DNA of 64,000 bases from positions 124,001 to 188,000 of the forward strand of contig NZ_JACCBF010000001.1 in NCBI RefSeq assembly GCF_013409625.1. The letters run 5' to 3'. This document shows positions 44,829 through 53,372 of this stretch, one piece after another (position 1 is the first letter of the stretch; each line of letters starts with the position of its first letter). The stretch comes from Nocardioides kongjuensis. Lineage in GTDB: Bacteria; Actinomycetota; Actinomycetes; Propionibacteriales; Nocardioidaceae. A model generated the notes under the pieces. The model did not search any database. It was not told the DNA's origin and saw nothing but the letters and a program-made list of their open reading frames with translations. The translations under genes were made by a program, and so were the position numbers.

Positions 44829-46450
44829 CGACGCTCACCGAAGCCCTCGACGCCCTCGTCGCCGCGGCCCGCGCGGCCGGGCTCGACGAGGCGGCCGCCC
44901 GCGCCGAGGGCGAGGCGGTCGCCGCGACCGTCTCCGAGCGCTCCCGCGGCGCCTTCGTCGACTGGTGCGCGCAGACCGGGCGCGAGCGCTCCGCCGAGGA
45001 GCACATGCTCGCCGCCAAGCGAGGCAACCGCTTCCGCGCCGGCCCGACCCCGCTGATGGCCCAGCTGCTGCTGGAGAAGTCCGCCGCCTCGGCCGACTAC
45101 GCCGGCGCCCTGGCCGACGTCGCCCTCGCCGGCTCGGCGCTCGGCGAGCCCGGTCCCGACGCGGTCGGCGCCGCCACCACGGTCACGACCGCCCAGCTCG
45201 GTGGGGGAGCGACCGGCCTGACCCCGTCCGCGAGCGCCCCCGGCGCCTTCGACCTGCCCACCCGGCAGCCCGTCCCGGGCCTGGGCGACCAGGTGCTCGA
45301 CCAGGTACGCCGCGTGGGCGAGCAGGTGCGACGCCAGCTCGGTGCGCTCAACGACGCAGCCCCGCCGCTGCCGAGCCCCACGCTCACCTCGGACGCGCCG
45401 ACGCCCGTGGACGCGTCGCAGCCCGCGGACGGCGTACAGACCCAGGCGGCGCAGCCGGAGACCCCGCCGGCCGAGGAGCCGAAGCCCGAGGAGCCCACGA
45501 AGACGGTCGAGGAGCTGCTCGCCGAGCTCGACGGCCTGATCGGCCTGGCCAACGTCAAGGGCGAGATCCACCGCCAGGCAGCGGTGCTGCGGGTCGAGGG
45601 CCTGCGCAAGAAGGCCGGCCTGGAGAGCCCGACGATCACCCGGCACCTCGTCTTCAACGGCAACCCCGGCACCGGCAAGACCACGGTCGCCCGCCTGGTC
45701 GCCGGGATCTACCGCGCGCTCGGCCTGCTCACCAAGGGCCAGCTGGTCGAGGTGGACCGCTCCGAGCTGGTGGCCGGATACCTCGGCCAGACCGCCGCCA
45801 AGACCGCCGAGGTGGTGAAGTCCGCCGAGGGCGGCGTGCTGTTCATCGACGAGGCCTACTCCCTCTCCGGCGACCAGTACGGCAAGGAAGCGATCGACAC
45901 CCTGGTCAAGGAGATGGAGGACAAGCGCGAGGACCTCGTGGTCATCGTCGCCGGCTACCCGCTCCCCATGGCCATCTTCATCTCCGAGAACCCGGGCCTG
46001 GAGAGCCGGTTCCGGACCACGATCGACTTCGCCGACTACACCGACGACGAGCTGGCCGCGATCTTCGAGTCGATGGTCAAGGGCGCCGACTACGACGCCG
46101 GCGAGCCGGTGCTGGCGCGGCTGCGCGAGATCCTGGGCGCGGCCGAGCGCGGGCCGTCGTTCGGCAACGCGCGGTTCGTGCGCAACCTGATGGAGGCCGC
46201 GATCGGACGCCACGCCTGGCGCCTGCGCGACGTCGCCGAGCCCACGCTCGAGCAGCTGCGCGCCCTCGAGCCCGAGGACCTCGTGGTCGACCCGAACGAC
46301 GAGGCCCCTGCCGAACCCGCGGCCGAGGGCGAGGTCGTCGCGCCCGCCGACGCTCCGCCCGCCGAGCCGGTCGACCCGTTCGGCGACGACGCCACGGTCG
46401 CCCGCAAGCCGAAGGACCCCCAGGCCGAGACCCCCGAGGAGGAGTCGTGA
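44825..46450 (+). CDS. AAA+ ATPase of the CbxX/CfqX (SpoVK-like) type
   Basis: 541 residues. The N-terminal about 190 residues are Ala-rich and helical, then a Pro/Ala/Glu linker (about 180-230). The single AAA+ domain has Walker A GNPGTGKTT (279-287), Walker B VLFIDEAYSL (about 338-347), a sensor region VVIVAGYPLPM and arginine finger in GLESRFRTTIDFADYT. CbxX-type proteins remodel protein complexes (Rubisco activation in autotrophs) and in other bacteria are linked to secretion or signalling. In this setting it may act on the kinase, TelA or vWA protein. The acidic tail ends PEEES. Confidence 0.88.
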   Translation: MTTLTEALDALVAAARAAGLDEAAARAEGEAVAATVSERSRGAFVDWCAQTGRERSAEEHMLAAKRGNRFRAGPTPLMAQLLLEKSAASADYAGALADVALAGSALGEPGPDAVGAATTVTTAQLGGGATGLTPSASAPGAFDLPTRQPVPGLGDQVLDQVRRVGEQVRRQLGALNDAAPPLPSPTLTSDAPTPVDASQPADGVQTQAAQPETPPAEEPKPEEPTKTVEELLAELDGLIGLANVKGEIHRQAAVLRVEGLRKKAGLESPTITRHLVFNGNPGTGKTTVARLVAGIYRALGLLTKGQLVEVDRSELVAGYLGQTAAKTAEVVKSAEGGVLFIDEAYSLSGDQYGKEAIDTLVKEMEDKREDLVVIVAGYPLPMAIFISENPGLESRFRTTIDFADYTDDELAAIFESMVKGADYDAGEPVLARLREILGAAERGPSFGNARFVRNLMEAAIGRHAWRLRDVAEPTLEQLRALEPEDLVVDPNDEAPAEPAAEGEVVAPADAPPAEPVDPFGDDATVARKPKDPQAETPEEES

Positions 46451-47712
46451 GCCAGACCGCCACCCCCGCGGCCGCCCCGCCGCCCGCCGCCGCACCCGTG
46501 CCGGCTGCGGCGGCGCCCGCCGTCGCGGGCCAGCCCGCGCCGTCGTACGTCGACACGCCGGCCCTCCTCAACCGCTGGCAGCTGATCGGCATGAGCGTGG
46601 CTGTCGTGTTCGGCATCGTCAGCGCGCTCGTGCAGTTCGTCGGCTGGCAGTCCGACGGGCGCGCTGCCGACGACACCGAGCAGCTGCTGCGGGTGCAGGA
46701 GGTCAAGACCTCGCTGCTGCGCGCCGACGCGCTCGCGACCAACGCCTTCCTCAAGGGCGGCCTCGAGGACCCCGCCCAACGCAAGGAGTACGACGCCGCG
46801 ATCGACGGCGTGCTCCAGGACATCGCCGACGCGGCCGAGGCCCAGCCTGCCGACCGCAAGGCGCTCGCGGCGCTCAACGTCGAGGTCACCGACTACACCA
46901 CCGGTGTCGCGCAGGGGCGCGACAACAACCGGCAGAACTTCCCGATCGGAGCGGAGTACCTCAACACGGCCAGCACCGAGCTGCGCGCGTCCGCCCTGCC
47001 GATCCTGGACGAGCTGATCAAGGCGAACCAGCAGCGCGCCGAGGACGCCATGAACGGTCAGCACCCGATCTGGCTGCTCCTCTTCGGTGTCGTGATCCTG
47101 GTGGCGCTGGTGTGGCTCAACCGCGAGCTCGCCCGGCACTTCCGACGGCGGATCAACAAGGGCCTCGCCGTCGCCGCTGTCATCGTCCTCGCGGTCACCC
47201 TCGTGACGGTGGCCGGCGCCTGGATCCGGGACAGCTCCAACGACAGCCTGCGCGACGGCGAGTTCGCGACCGCGGTCCACGAGGCCAACGCCCGCACCGC
47301 AGGCAACGACGCGAAGGCGTTCGAGAGCCTGCGGCTGATCAAGCGAGGCTCGGGCGCGATCAACGAGCCCAGGTGGGAGCTCGCCGCGAAGGCCGTGACT
47401 TCGTCAGGCACCCGCGAGTCGGGCGCCTGGGACGCCTACACCAAGGTGCACGAGGAGATCGTCAAGCTCGACGACGCCGGCGGTTGGGACAAGGCCCGCC
47501 AGCTGGCGATCGAGCAGAGTGGCAAGGCCTTCGAGCCGTTCGACACCGGGACGCGCGCGGCCGTCGAGAAGAACGGCACCACCGCGACCGACGACCTGCG
47601 CAGCGGCCGCTGGTTCGCCCTTCTGATGAGCGGGCTGACCCTGCTCCTCGGAGTGGCCGCCGCGCTGTCCGTGGCCCGAGGTATCGGCGAACGACGGAGG
47701 GAGTTCTCCTGA
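46447..47712 (+). CDS. GlnX-like four-helix transmembrane sensor protein
   Basis: 421 residues from GTG 46447, overlapping the previous stop by 4 bases. A Pro/Ala-rich cytoplasmic head (1-43) is followed by TM1 (about 46-66), an extracellular helical domain (67-205), TM2 (about 207-225), a short basic loop (RHFRRRINKG), TM3 (238-260), a second extracellular helical domain (261-388) and TM4 (about 390-410). This double four-helix-bundle ectodomain layout and the position before a GlnH-like lipoprotein and PknG-like kinase fit GlnX, which in mycobacteria relays ligand binding by GlnH to PknG. The identification rests on context and topology. Confidence 0.75.
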   Translation: MSQTATPAAAPPPAAAPVPAAAAPAVAGQPAPSYVDTPALLNRWQLIGMSVAVVFGIVSALVQFVGWQSDGRAADDTEQLLRVQEVKTSLLRADALATNAFLKGGLEDPAQRKEYDAAIDGVLQDIADAAEAQPADRKALAALNVEVTDYTTGVAQGRDNNRQNFPIGAEYLNTASTELRASALPILDELIKANQQRAEDAMNGQHPIWLLLFGVVILVALVWLNRELARHFRRRINKGLAVAAVIVLAVTLVTVAGAWIRDSSNDSLRDGEFATAVHEANARTAGNDAKAFESLRLIKRGSGAINEPRWELAAKAVTSSGTRESGAWDAYTKVHEEIVKLDDAGGWDKARQLAIEQSGKAFEPFDTGTRAAVEKNGTTATDDLRSGRWFALLMSGLTLLLGVAAALSVARGIGERRREFS

Positions 47713-48635
47713 TGAGGATTCGAGTCCTGGCGGCGACGTTCGCCGCGACGGCGGCTCTCCTGGCCGGCTGCGGCTACGACGCGACGCCGCTGCCGAAGCC
47801 GGAGGAGGCGGCGTCGTCGCCGACGCAGGCCGCGACGCCGGTCGAGTGCGACAACGCCACGCAGTCCTACGCGCCCAGCAACGACAAGGGCGCGGCTCTC
47901 AAGCAGCTGATCAACAAGGGGCGGCTGGTCGTCGGGGTGTCGGGTGACACCTACAAGATGGGGTTCACCGATCCGACAGACGGCGAGCTCAAGGGCTTCG
48001 ACATCGCGTTCGCGCAGGAGATCGCCAAGGCGCTCGGGGTCGACCTCGAGCTCCGCGTCATCCTCGCCTCCGACCGGATCACGATGCTCGATGAGGGCAA
48101 GATCGACATGGTGGCGCGCAACATGACGGTCAACTGCGATCGCTGGACGCAGGTCGCCTTCTCCTCCGTCTACTACAACGCCACCCAGAAGGTCCTGGTC
48201 GGCAGCGACGAGGCCGACAAGTACACCGGTCCGGCGAGCCTGGCCGGCAAGCGGGTCTGCGCCCCGACGGCCACGACGAGCGTCGCCAACATCAAGAAGA
48301 TCGAGCCCGACGTGATCGCGGTCGAGGCCGCCAACCACACCGGCTGCCTGATCAAGTTCCAAAACAGCGAGGTCGACGCCATCACCGGCGACGACACCGT
48401 CCTCGCGGGACTGGCCGCCCAGGATCCCTACACCGCTGTTCCGAAGCAGGAGAAGCTGACCGACGAGCCGTACGGCCTGGCGTTCAACAAGGACGACGTT
48501 GCTCTCGTGAGGTTCGCCAACTCCGTGCTCGACCAGATGCGCGCCGACGGCCGCTGGACCGGGATCTACGACGAGTGGCTCAAGCCCACCCTCAAGGTCG
48601 ACGCCACGCCACCCGCCCCCGCCTACGGCCGGTGA
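47712..48635 (+). CDS. GlnH-like amino-acid-binding lipoprotein (SBP family 3)
   Basis: 307 residues. Lipoprotein signal with LLAGC (Cys20). The solute-binding fold has GRLVVGVSGDTYKMGFTD, GFDIAFAQEIAKALGV, KIDMVARNMTVNCDRW and LAGKRVCAPTATTSVANI, typical of polar amino acid binding proteins. No ABC permease or ATPase lies nearby, so it is a sensor rather than a transport component. In mycobacteria the equivalent protein binds aspartate/glutamate and controls PknG. Start ATG overlaps the GlnX stop by one base; the next GTG overlaps its stop by 4. Confidence 0.88.
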   Translation: MRIRVLAATFAATAALLAGCGYDATPLPKPEEAASSPTQAATPVECDNATQSYAPSNDKGAALKQLINKGRLVVGVSGDTYKMGFTDPTDGELKGFDIAFAQEIAKALGVDLELRVILASDRITMLDEGKIDMVARNMTVNCDRWTQVAFSSVYYNATQKVLVGSDEADKYTGPASLAGKRVCAPTATTSVANIKKIEPDVIAVEAANHTGCLIKFQNSEVDAITGDDTVLAGLAAQDPYTAVPKQEKLTDEPYGLAFNKDDVALVRFANSVLDQMRADGRWTGIYDEWLKPTLKVDATPPAPAYGR

Positions 48636-49762
48636 GCGTGCAGGCCACCATGACCACCACGGCGCCCGTCGCCCCCGGCAAGCTGGGGGACGCGCTGGAG
48701 CCTGCCGCAATCCAGACCTACCTGGGCGAGCTCGACACCTGGTTGCGCGTACGACGCTCCGAGCTCGACGAGCTCGACCGAGCCGCCCTGGCCGTGGGTC
48801 GTGGGGGAGAGCTGGCGGGCGACATGTCGTTGGCGCTGGCGCTGTGGAAGGCGACGTCCGACCGTTACCAGCTGGTCTTCGCGACCTGGGACGGCGGGCG
48901 GGTGCTCCAGCAGGAGCGCGAGCGGATCTCGGCACTGATCTGGGGCCGGCTCGACGGAGCGACCGAGCTGCCCGGTGGGCTGGCGGTGTCGCTGCCCGAG
49001 GCCGGGCGGCTGTGCGACGCACTGACCGGTCAGCTGCGCAGCCGGCTGGCGCTGGTGCCGGGTGCCGACGAGCAGGCGGCGCGGATCCGGGAGCTGCGGG
49101 CGCAGCTGGAGCGGATCCGCGACCAGGTGGGGCTCGAGCCGGCGCTGACCCGCGACGCGGCCGTCAACCGGCTGGCCGAGCTGATGTCGCGGCTGGAGGG
49201 GATCACCGCGAAGGCCGAGCGCGGCGGCGACGCCGGGGGGATGCTCGGTCCGCTGGAGGTCGAGGCGACCACGTTCGAGCGCGACCTCATCGTCGGCAAC
49301 GCCCGGCGCCGTGACGCCCGCGACCAGGTGATCTCCGCGCGCGAGCTGCGCACCGACCTCGAGGCGCGGGAGGCCGCGCTGCAGAAGCTGGCCGAGACCT
49401 GTGTGGCGACGGTCGACCCCGCGCCGAGGTACGCCGTCCCCGACGTCGACCTGCTCGGCCCGGTCCCGGTCACGCCCGACGCGATCGGGCCGTACCTCGA
49501 ACGCCTCGACCGCGTCTCGCAGGCGCTCGAGGTCGCCCAGCACGCCTATGCGGCAGCACTCGACGAGCACACCCAGCTGGTCGCCCTGCTCGACGCGTAC
49601 GTCGCCAAGGCGCGCGCGTCCGCGGTCGCCGACCACCCCGACCTCGTCGCGAGCGAGAAGTCCGCCCGCGACCTCCTCGAGCGCCGCCCGACCCCGATGG
49701 CGGTCGCGAAGCAGCTCGTCACGACGTACCAGACCTGGCTGATCAAGGAGACGAGCACATGA
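48632..49762 (+). CDS. coiled-coil protein of unknown function in the PknG cluster
   Basis: 376 residues from GTG 48632. Soluble and mostly helical with probable coiled-coil stretches (ARIRELRAQLERIRDQVGL, NRLAELMSRLEGITAKAERGG, ISARELRTDLEAREAALQKLAE). There is no signal peptide and no recognised domain. It is locked into the cluster by 4-bp overlaps at both ends. A scaffold or adaptor role between the GlnX/GlnH sensor and PknG is possible but unproven. Confidence 0.75.
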   Translation: MSVQATMTTTAPVAPGKLGDALEPAAIQTYLGELDTWLRVRRSELDELDRAALAVGRGGELAGDMSLALALWKATSDRYQLVFATWDGGRVLQQERERISALIWGRLDGATELPGGLAVSLPEAGRLCDALTGQLRSRLALVPGADEQAARIRELRAQLERIRDQVGLEPALTRDAAVNRLAELMSRLEGITAKAERGGDAGGMLGPLEVEATTFERDLIVGNARRRDARDQVISARELRTDLEAREAALQKLAETCVATVDPAPRYAVPDVDLLGPVPVTPDAIGPYLERLDRVSQALEVAQHAYAAALDEHTQLVALLDAYVAKARASAVADHPDLVASEKSARDLLERRPTPMAVAKQLVTTYQTWLIKETST

Positions 49763-52188
49763 GCGCAGGCGCCTGCACCCAACCCGGTTGCACGGGCAAC
49801 ATCGTCGACGGCTACTGCGACGTGTGCGGCATGCCGGGGGCCTCGACCGGCTCGACCGCCGTGTCGTCGACGCCCGCCGCCGCCACGCCCATCGGGGACT
49901 CCGGCACGGTCAAGGCCCCGATCGCCGCAGCCGTGGCGGGCAACCCGGCCAGCGTCGCGGCGTCCACCTGCCAGCAGCCCGGCTGCACCGGCACCATCCT
50001 CGACGGCTACTGCGACGTCTGCGGCTCGCCCGCGGTCCCGGGCGCGAAGGTCGCGGAGGCGACCGCGCTGGCCGAGTCCCAGCCGCTCTCCGGACGCGAG
50101 GGCACCTCCGCCACCGCGGCCAGCCGGGTCCAGTCCGCGGCCATCGGCTCGAAGCGTGCCGGCGCGACGGGAAGCACGTCCACCCGACGCACGCGCACCG
50201 GCTCGCAGCGGATGCGTGCCGCGCGCATCGGCGCCGGGCTGACCGTCGTACCTCCCGCGCCGCCGGTCGACGCAGCCAAGGCGATCATGGCCAACCCGCA
50301 GGTGCCCGAGGACAAGCGCAGCTGCGCCAAGTGCGGCAACGCCGTCGGCCGCAGCATCGACGGAGCGCCCGGACGCAGCGAGGGCTTCTGCCCCAACTGC
50401 GGCCAGCAGTTCTCGTTCACGCCGAAGCTGAAGCAGGGCGACCTCGTCGCCGGCCAGTACGAGGTCGCGGGTGCGCTCGCCCACGGTGGCCTCGGGTGGA
50501 TCTACCTCGCCCGCGACCGCAACGTCTCCAACAGGTGGGTCGTGCTCAAGGGCCTGCTCAACTCCGGCGACCCCGACGCGCTCGCCGCGGCGATCGCCGA
50601 GCAGCAGTTCCTCGCCCAGGTCGAGCACCCGCTGATCGTCGAGATCTACAACTTCGTCACGCACGAGGGTGCGGGCTACATCGTGATGGAGTACGTCGGC
50701 GGCAAGTCGCTCAAGCAGATCCTCAAGCAGCGCATGGTCGCCAACAACGGCGCCTACGACCCGCTGCCGGTCGACCAGGCCTTGGCCTACATCCTCGAGC
50801 TGCTGCCGGCGTTCCAGTACCTCCACGACCTCGGCCTGGTCTACTGCGACTTCAAGCCCGACAACATGATCCAGGTCGGCGACGCGATGAAGCTGATCGA
50901 CCTCGGCGGCGTGCGACGCATCGACGACGAGGAGTCCGCGATCTACGGCACCGTCGGCTACCAGGCGCCGGAGGTGGCCGAGGTCGGGCCGTCGGTCGCG
51001 TCCGACATCTACACGATCGGCCGCACGCTCGTGGTGCTGTGCATGGAGTTCCGCGGCTACCAGGGCACCTACCTGCACAGCCTGCCGCCGGTCGACACGA
51101 CACCGCTGTTCCAGGAGTACGACTCGCTCTACCAGCTGATCGCCAAGTGCTGCGCGCCCGACCCCGCCGACCGGTTCGCCTCGGTCGACGAGATGCGCAC
51201 CCAGGTGCTGGGCGTGCTGCGCGAGGTGGTGGCCCGCACGCGGCAGGGCACGGCGACCACCTCGGCCGCATCCGTGCTCTTCGAGTCGCCCGCGACCGCC
51301 CGCCCGATCACCGAGTGGAGCCAGCTGCCGGACCTGCGCACCGACACCACCGACCCGCAGTACGGCTGGCTCAGCACGATCGGCGACGACGACCCGAAGC
51401 AGCGGCTCAAGGACCTCGAGTCCGCGCCGGAGGACACCGCGGAGGTGTGGCTGGCCCGCGCCCACGCGGCGCTCGCGCTGGGCGACCCGGTGCTGGCCCG
51501 GAACCACGCGCAGAGGCTGCTCACCGACGACCCGTGGGAGTGGCGGGCACTGTGGATCGAGGGGCTCGCCTCGGTGCAGGCCGGCGACTGGGAGACCGCG
51601 AAGGCGTCGTTCAACGCCGTCTACCAGCAGGTCCCCGGTGAGCTCGCGCCCAAGCTGGCGCTGGCGTTCGCCTGCGAGCGGGGTGGCCTGCCCGAGGTGG
51701 CCGAGGGCCTCTACCTCGTGTGCGCGTCGACCGACGCGGCCTACGTCCCTCCGGCGGCATTCGGGATGGCCCGGGTCCGTGCCGACCGGCACGACGTCCC
51801 CGCTGCCGTGGCCGCGCTCGACCTGGTGCCGACGACCAGCCGGGGCTACACGGAGAGCCGCCAGCAGCGGGCCGAGGTGCTGCTGTCGGGCAGCGCGCAG
51901 GACATCACCGTGCTCGACCAGGCGATGCGCACCATCGACTCCTCGAGCGTCGACCAGGCCACCCGGCAGCGGTTCACGGTGCGGATCCTCAACGAGGCGC
52001 TGCCCGTGGTCTCGGCCGGCAAGGTGCCCGCGGGCGCGCGGATCGGGGCCGTCGAGGCGACCGAGGCCGGCGTGCGCGACGGGATCGAGAACGCCCTGCG
52101 GCTGCTCGCCCGCGACGCCGTCGACCTCAAGGAGCGGGTCACCCTGGTCAACCAGGCCAACGCCGTCCGGAACTGGAGCCTCACGTGA
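49759..52188 (+). CDS. pknG: PknG-like Ser/Thr protein kinase with zinc ribbons and TPR region
   Basis: 809 residues. Two near-identical N-terminal zinc-ribbon units (CTQPGCTGNIVDGYCDVCG from Cys6 and CQQPGCTGTILDGYCDVCG from Cys71) precede the PknG-type rubredoxin-like pair CAKC (189-192) and CPNC (211-214). The kinase domain (about 234-500) has Lys264 (VVLK), the catalytic loop YCDFKPDNM (Asp364, Lys366, Asn369) and DLG (Asp381) in place of DFG, as in PknG. The C-terminal 300 residues are TPR-like helices (AEVWLARAHAALALGDPVLA and similar). PknG controls central nitrogen and carbon flux by phosphorylating small FHA proteins (GarA/OdhI). The two extra N-terminal ribbons are not a feature of the mycobacterial protein. 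Confidence 0.92.
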   Translation: MSAGACTQPGCTGNIVDGYCDVCGMPGASTGSTAVSSTPAAATPIGDSGTVKAPIAAAVAGNPASVAASTCQQPGCTGTILDGYCDVCGSPAVPGAKVAEATALAESQPLSGREGTSATAASRVQSAAIGSKRAGATGSTSTRRTRTGSQRMRAARIGAGLTVVPPAPPVDAAKAIMANPQVPEDKRSCAKCGNAVGRSIDGAPGRSEGFCPNCGQQFSFTPKLKQGDLVAGQYEVAGALAHGGLGWIYLARDRNVSNRWVVLKGLLNSGDPDALAAAIAEQQFLAQVEHPLIVEIYNFVTHEGAGYIVMEYVGGKSLKQILKQRMVANNGAYDPLPVDQALAYILELLPAFQYLHDLGLVYCDFKPDNMIQVGDAMKLIDLGGVRRIDDEESAIYGTVGYQAPEVAEVGPSVASDIYTIGRTLVVLCMEFRGYQGTYLHSLPPVDTTPLFQEYDSLYQLIAKCCAPDPADRFASVDEMRTQVLGVLREVVARTRQGTATTSAASVLFESPATARPITEWSQLPDLRTDTTDPQYGWLSTIGDDDPKQRLKDLESAPEDTAEVWLARAHAALALGDPVLARNHAQRLLTDDPWEWRALWIEGLASVQAGDWETAKASFNAVYQQVPGELAPKLALAFACERGGLPEVAEGLYLVCASTDAAYVPPAAFGMARVRADRHDVPAAVAALDLVPTTSRGYTESRQQRAEVLLSGSAQDITVLDQAMRTIDSSSVDQATRQRFTVRILNEALPVVSAGKVPAGARIGAVEATEAGVRDGIENALRLLARDAVDLKERVTLVNQANAVRNWSLT

Positions 52189-53372
52189 ACTGCCCCTCCT
52201 GCCAGGCAGCGCTGGCTCCCGGTGCCCGCTTCTGCGAGAACTGCGGTGCGCAGGTCGGTACGCCGGCCGCCGCCCCCGTTCCCGCCGCAGCGGCTGCGGT
52301 GGACCACCCGCTCGGGGACGCCCCGATCAGCGCCCCCACCCGCAAGCCGGCGGCCGCGCTGCCCGACCCGCCGGCCCCGGCCGGCCGGCGCCCCTGCACC
52401 GAGTGCGGGGGAGAGGTCGGCCCCGACCTCTACTGCCTCGAGTGCGGCACCAAGGCCCCCAGCGAGCGCGATCACTTCCAGGAGCAGCCGGCCCCCTGGG
52501 TCGCCGGCGTGTGCGACAAGGCGATCGGCAAGAACCGCAACGAGGACGCGATGGCGCTGCTGGCCGGCGCGCAGCCCGGTGGTCAGCCGGGCTCACGGGC
52601 GGTGCTGATCGTGATGGACGGGGTCTCGAACTCGATCGACTCCGACGTCGCGTCGCTGGCCGGAGCGCGGGCGGCTCGCGAGGTGCTGCGGATGCCGCTG
52701 CCGGCGGGGATGGGTACGCCGGAGAGCCGCGACGCCGCCGTACGCAAGGTCTTCACCGATGCCGCGGCCGCCGCCAACACCGCGATCGTGGCCGTCACCG
52801 ACCCCGACTCGCCCAACCCCGCGTCGGCGACCTTCACGACCGCCGTCCTCGAAGGCCGGCGGATCACGTGGGCCAACATCGGCGACTCGCGCTCGTACTG
52901 GCTGCCCGACGACGGCACCCCCGTCCAGCTCACCGTCGACGACTCCGTCGCCCAGGCCCAGATCGCCTCCGGCGTGGCCCGTGAGGTCGCCGAGACCGGA
53001 CCGCAGGCGCACGCCATCACCAAGTGGCTCGGCCGCGACTCGGAGGACCAGGTGCCCACCGTCGGCTCGCTCGAGGTCGACCGGAGCGGCTGGCTGCTGG
53101 CGTGCTCCGACGGCCTGTGGAATTACGCCTCCGAGCCGGAGGCGCTGGCCGCGCAGGTCCGAGCCGCCGCCACCAGTGACCCGCTGTCCCTCGCGCTCGC
53201 GCTGGTCGCGTTCGCGAACGGCGCCGGCGGGCACGACAACATCACCGCCGCGGTGGCCCGGGTCGACCTGACCCCGCCGCCCCCGCCGCCCCCGCCGCCC
53301 CCGCCGCCGCCACCGGCGGTCGGGCAGAATGACCAGACGCCGACCCCAGGAGGAGAGCCGAGCGATGGCTGA
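52185..53372 (+). CDS. PP2C-family protein phosphatase with two zinc ribbons and poly-proline tail
   Basis: 395 residues from GTG 52185. Zinc ribbons at Cys3/6/17/20 and Cys71/74/84/87 precede a PP2C domain (about 105-365) with GKNRNEDAMAL, VLIVMDGVSNS (Asp145), WANIGDSRSYWL, LLACSDGLWNY and GGHDNITAAV, which are the metal-binding and catalytic motifs. It ends in fourteen consecutive prolines and a short tail. It probably reverses phosphorylation by the PknG-like kinase encoded immediately upstream, with a 4-bp overlap. The vWA gene start lies inside its last codons. Confidence 0.9.
   Translation: MNCPSCQAALAPGARFCENCGAQVGTPAAAPVPAAAAAVDHPLGDAPISAPTRKPAAALPDPPAPAGRRPCTECGGEVGPDLYCLECGTKAPSERDHFQEQPAPWVAGVCDKAIGKNRNEDAMALLAGAQPGGQPGSRAVLIVMDGVSNSIDSDVASLAGARAAREVLRMPLPAGMGTPESRDAAVRKVFTDAAAAANTAIVAVTDPDSPNPASATFTTAVLEGRRITWANIGDSRSYWLPDDGTPVQLTVDDSVAQAQIASGVAREVAETGPQAHAITKWLGRDSEDQVPTVGSLEVDRSGWLLACSDGLWNYASEPEALAAQVRAAATSDPLSLALALVAFANGAGGHDNITAAVARVDLTPPPPPPPPPPPPPPAVGQNDQTPTPGGEPSDG
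53274..53315 (+). repeat. 14-codon proline microsatellite in the PP2C gene
   Basis: A run of CCG/CCC codons in a CCGCCGCCC nine-base pattern encodes 14 prolines. It is prone to slippage by three or nine bases, so its length may vary between strains. It ends 50 bases before the vWA start. Confidence 0.85.

Noticed and set aside
53281..53315. CCGCCGCCC run as a possible CRISPR or minisatellite array
   Set aside because: The run is in frame and encodes prolines at the end of the PP2C; there are no spacers.
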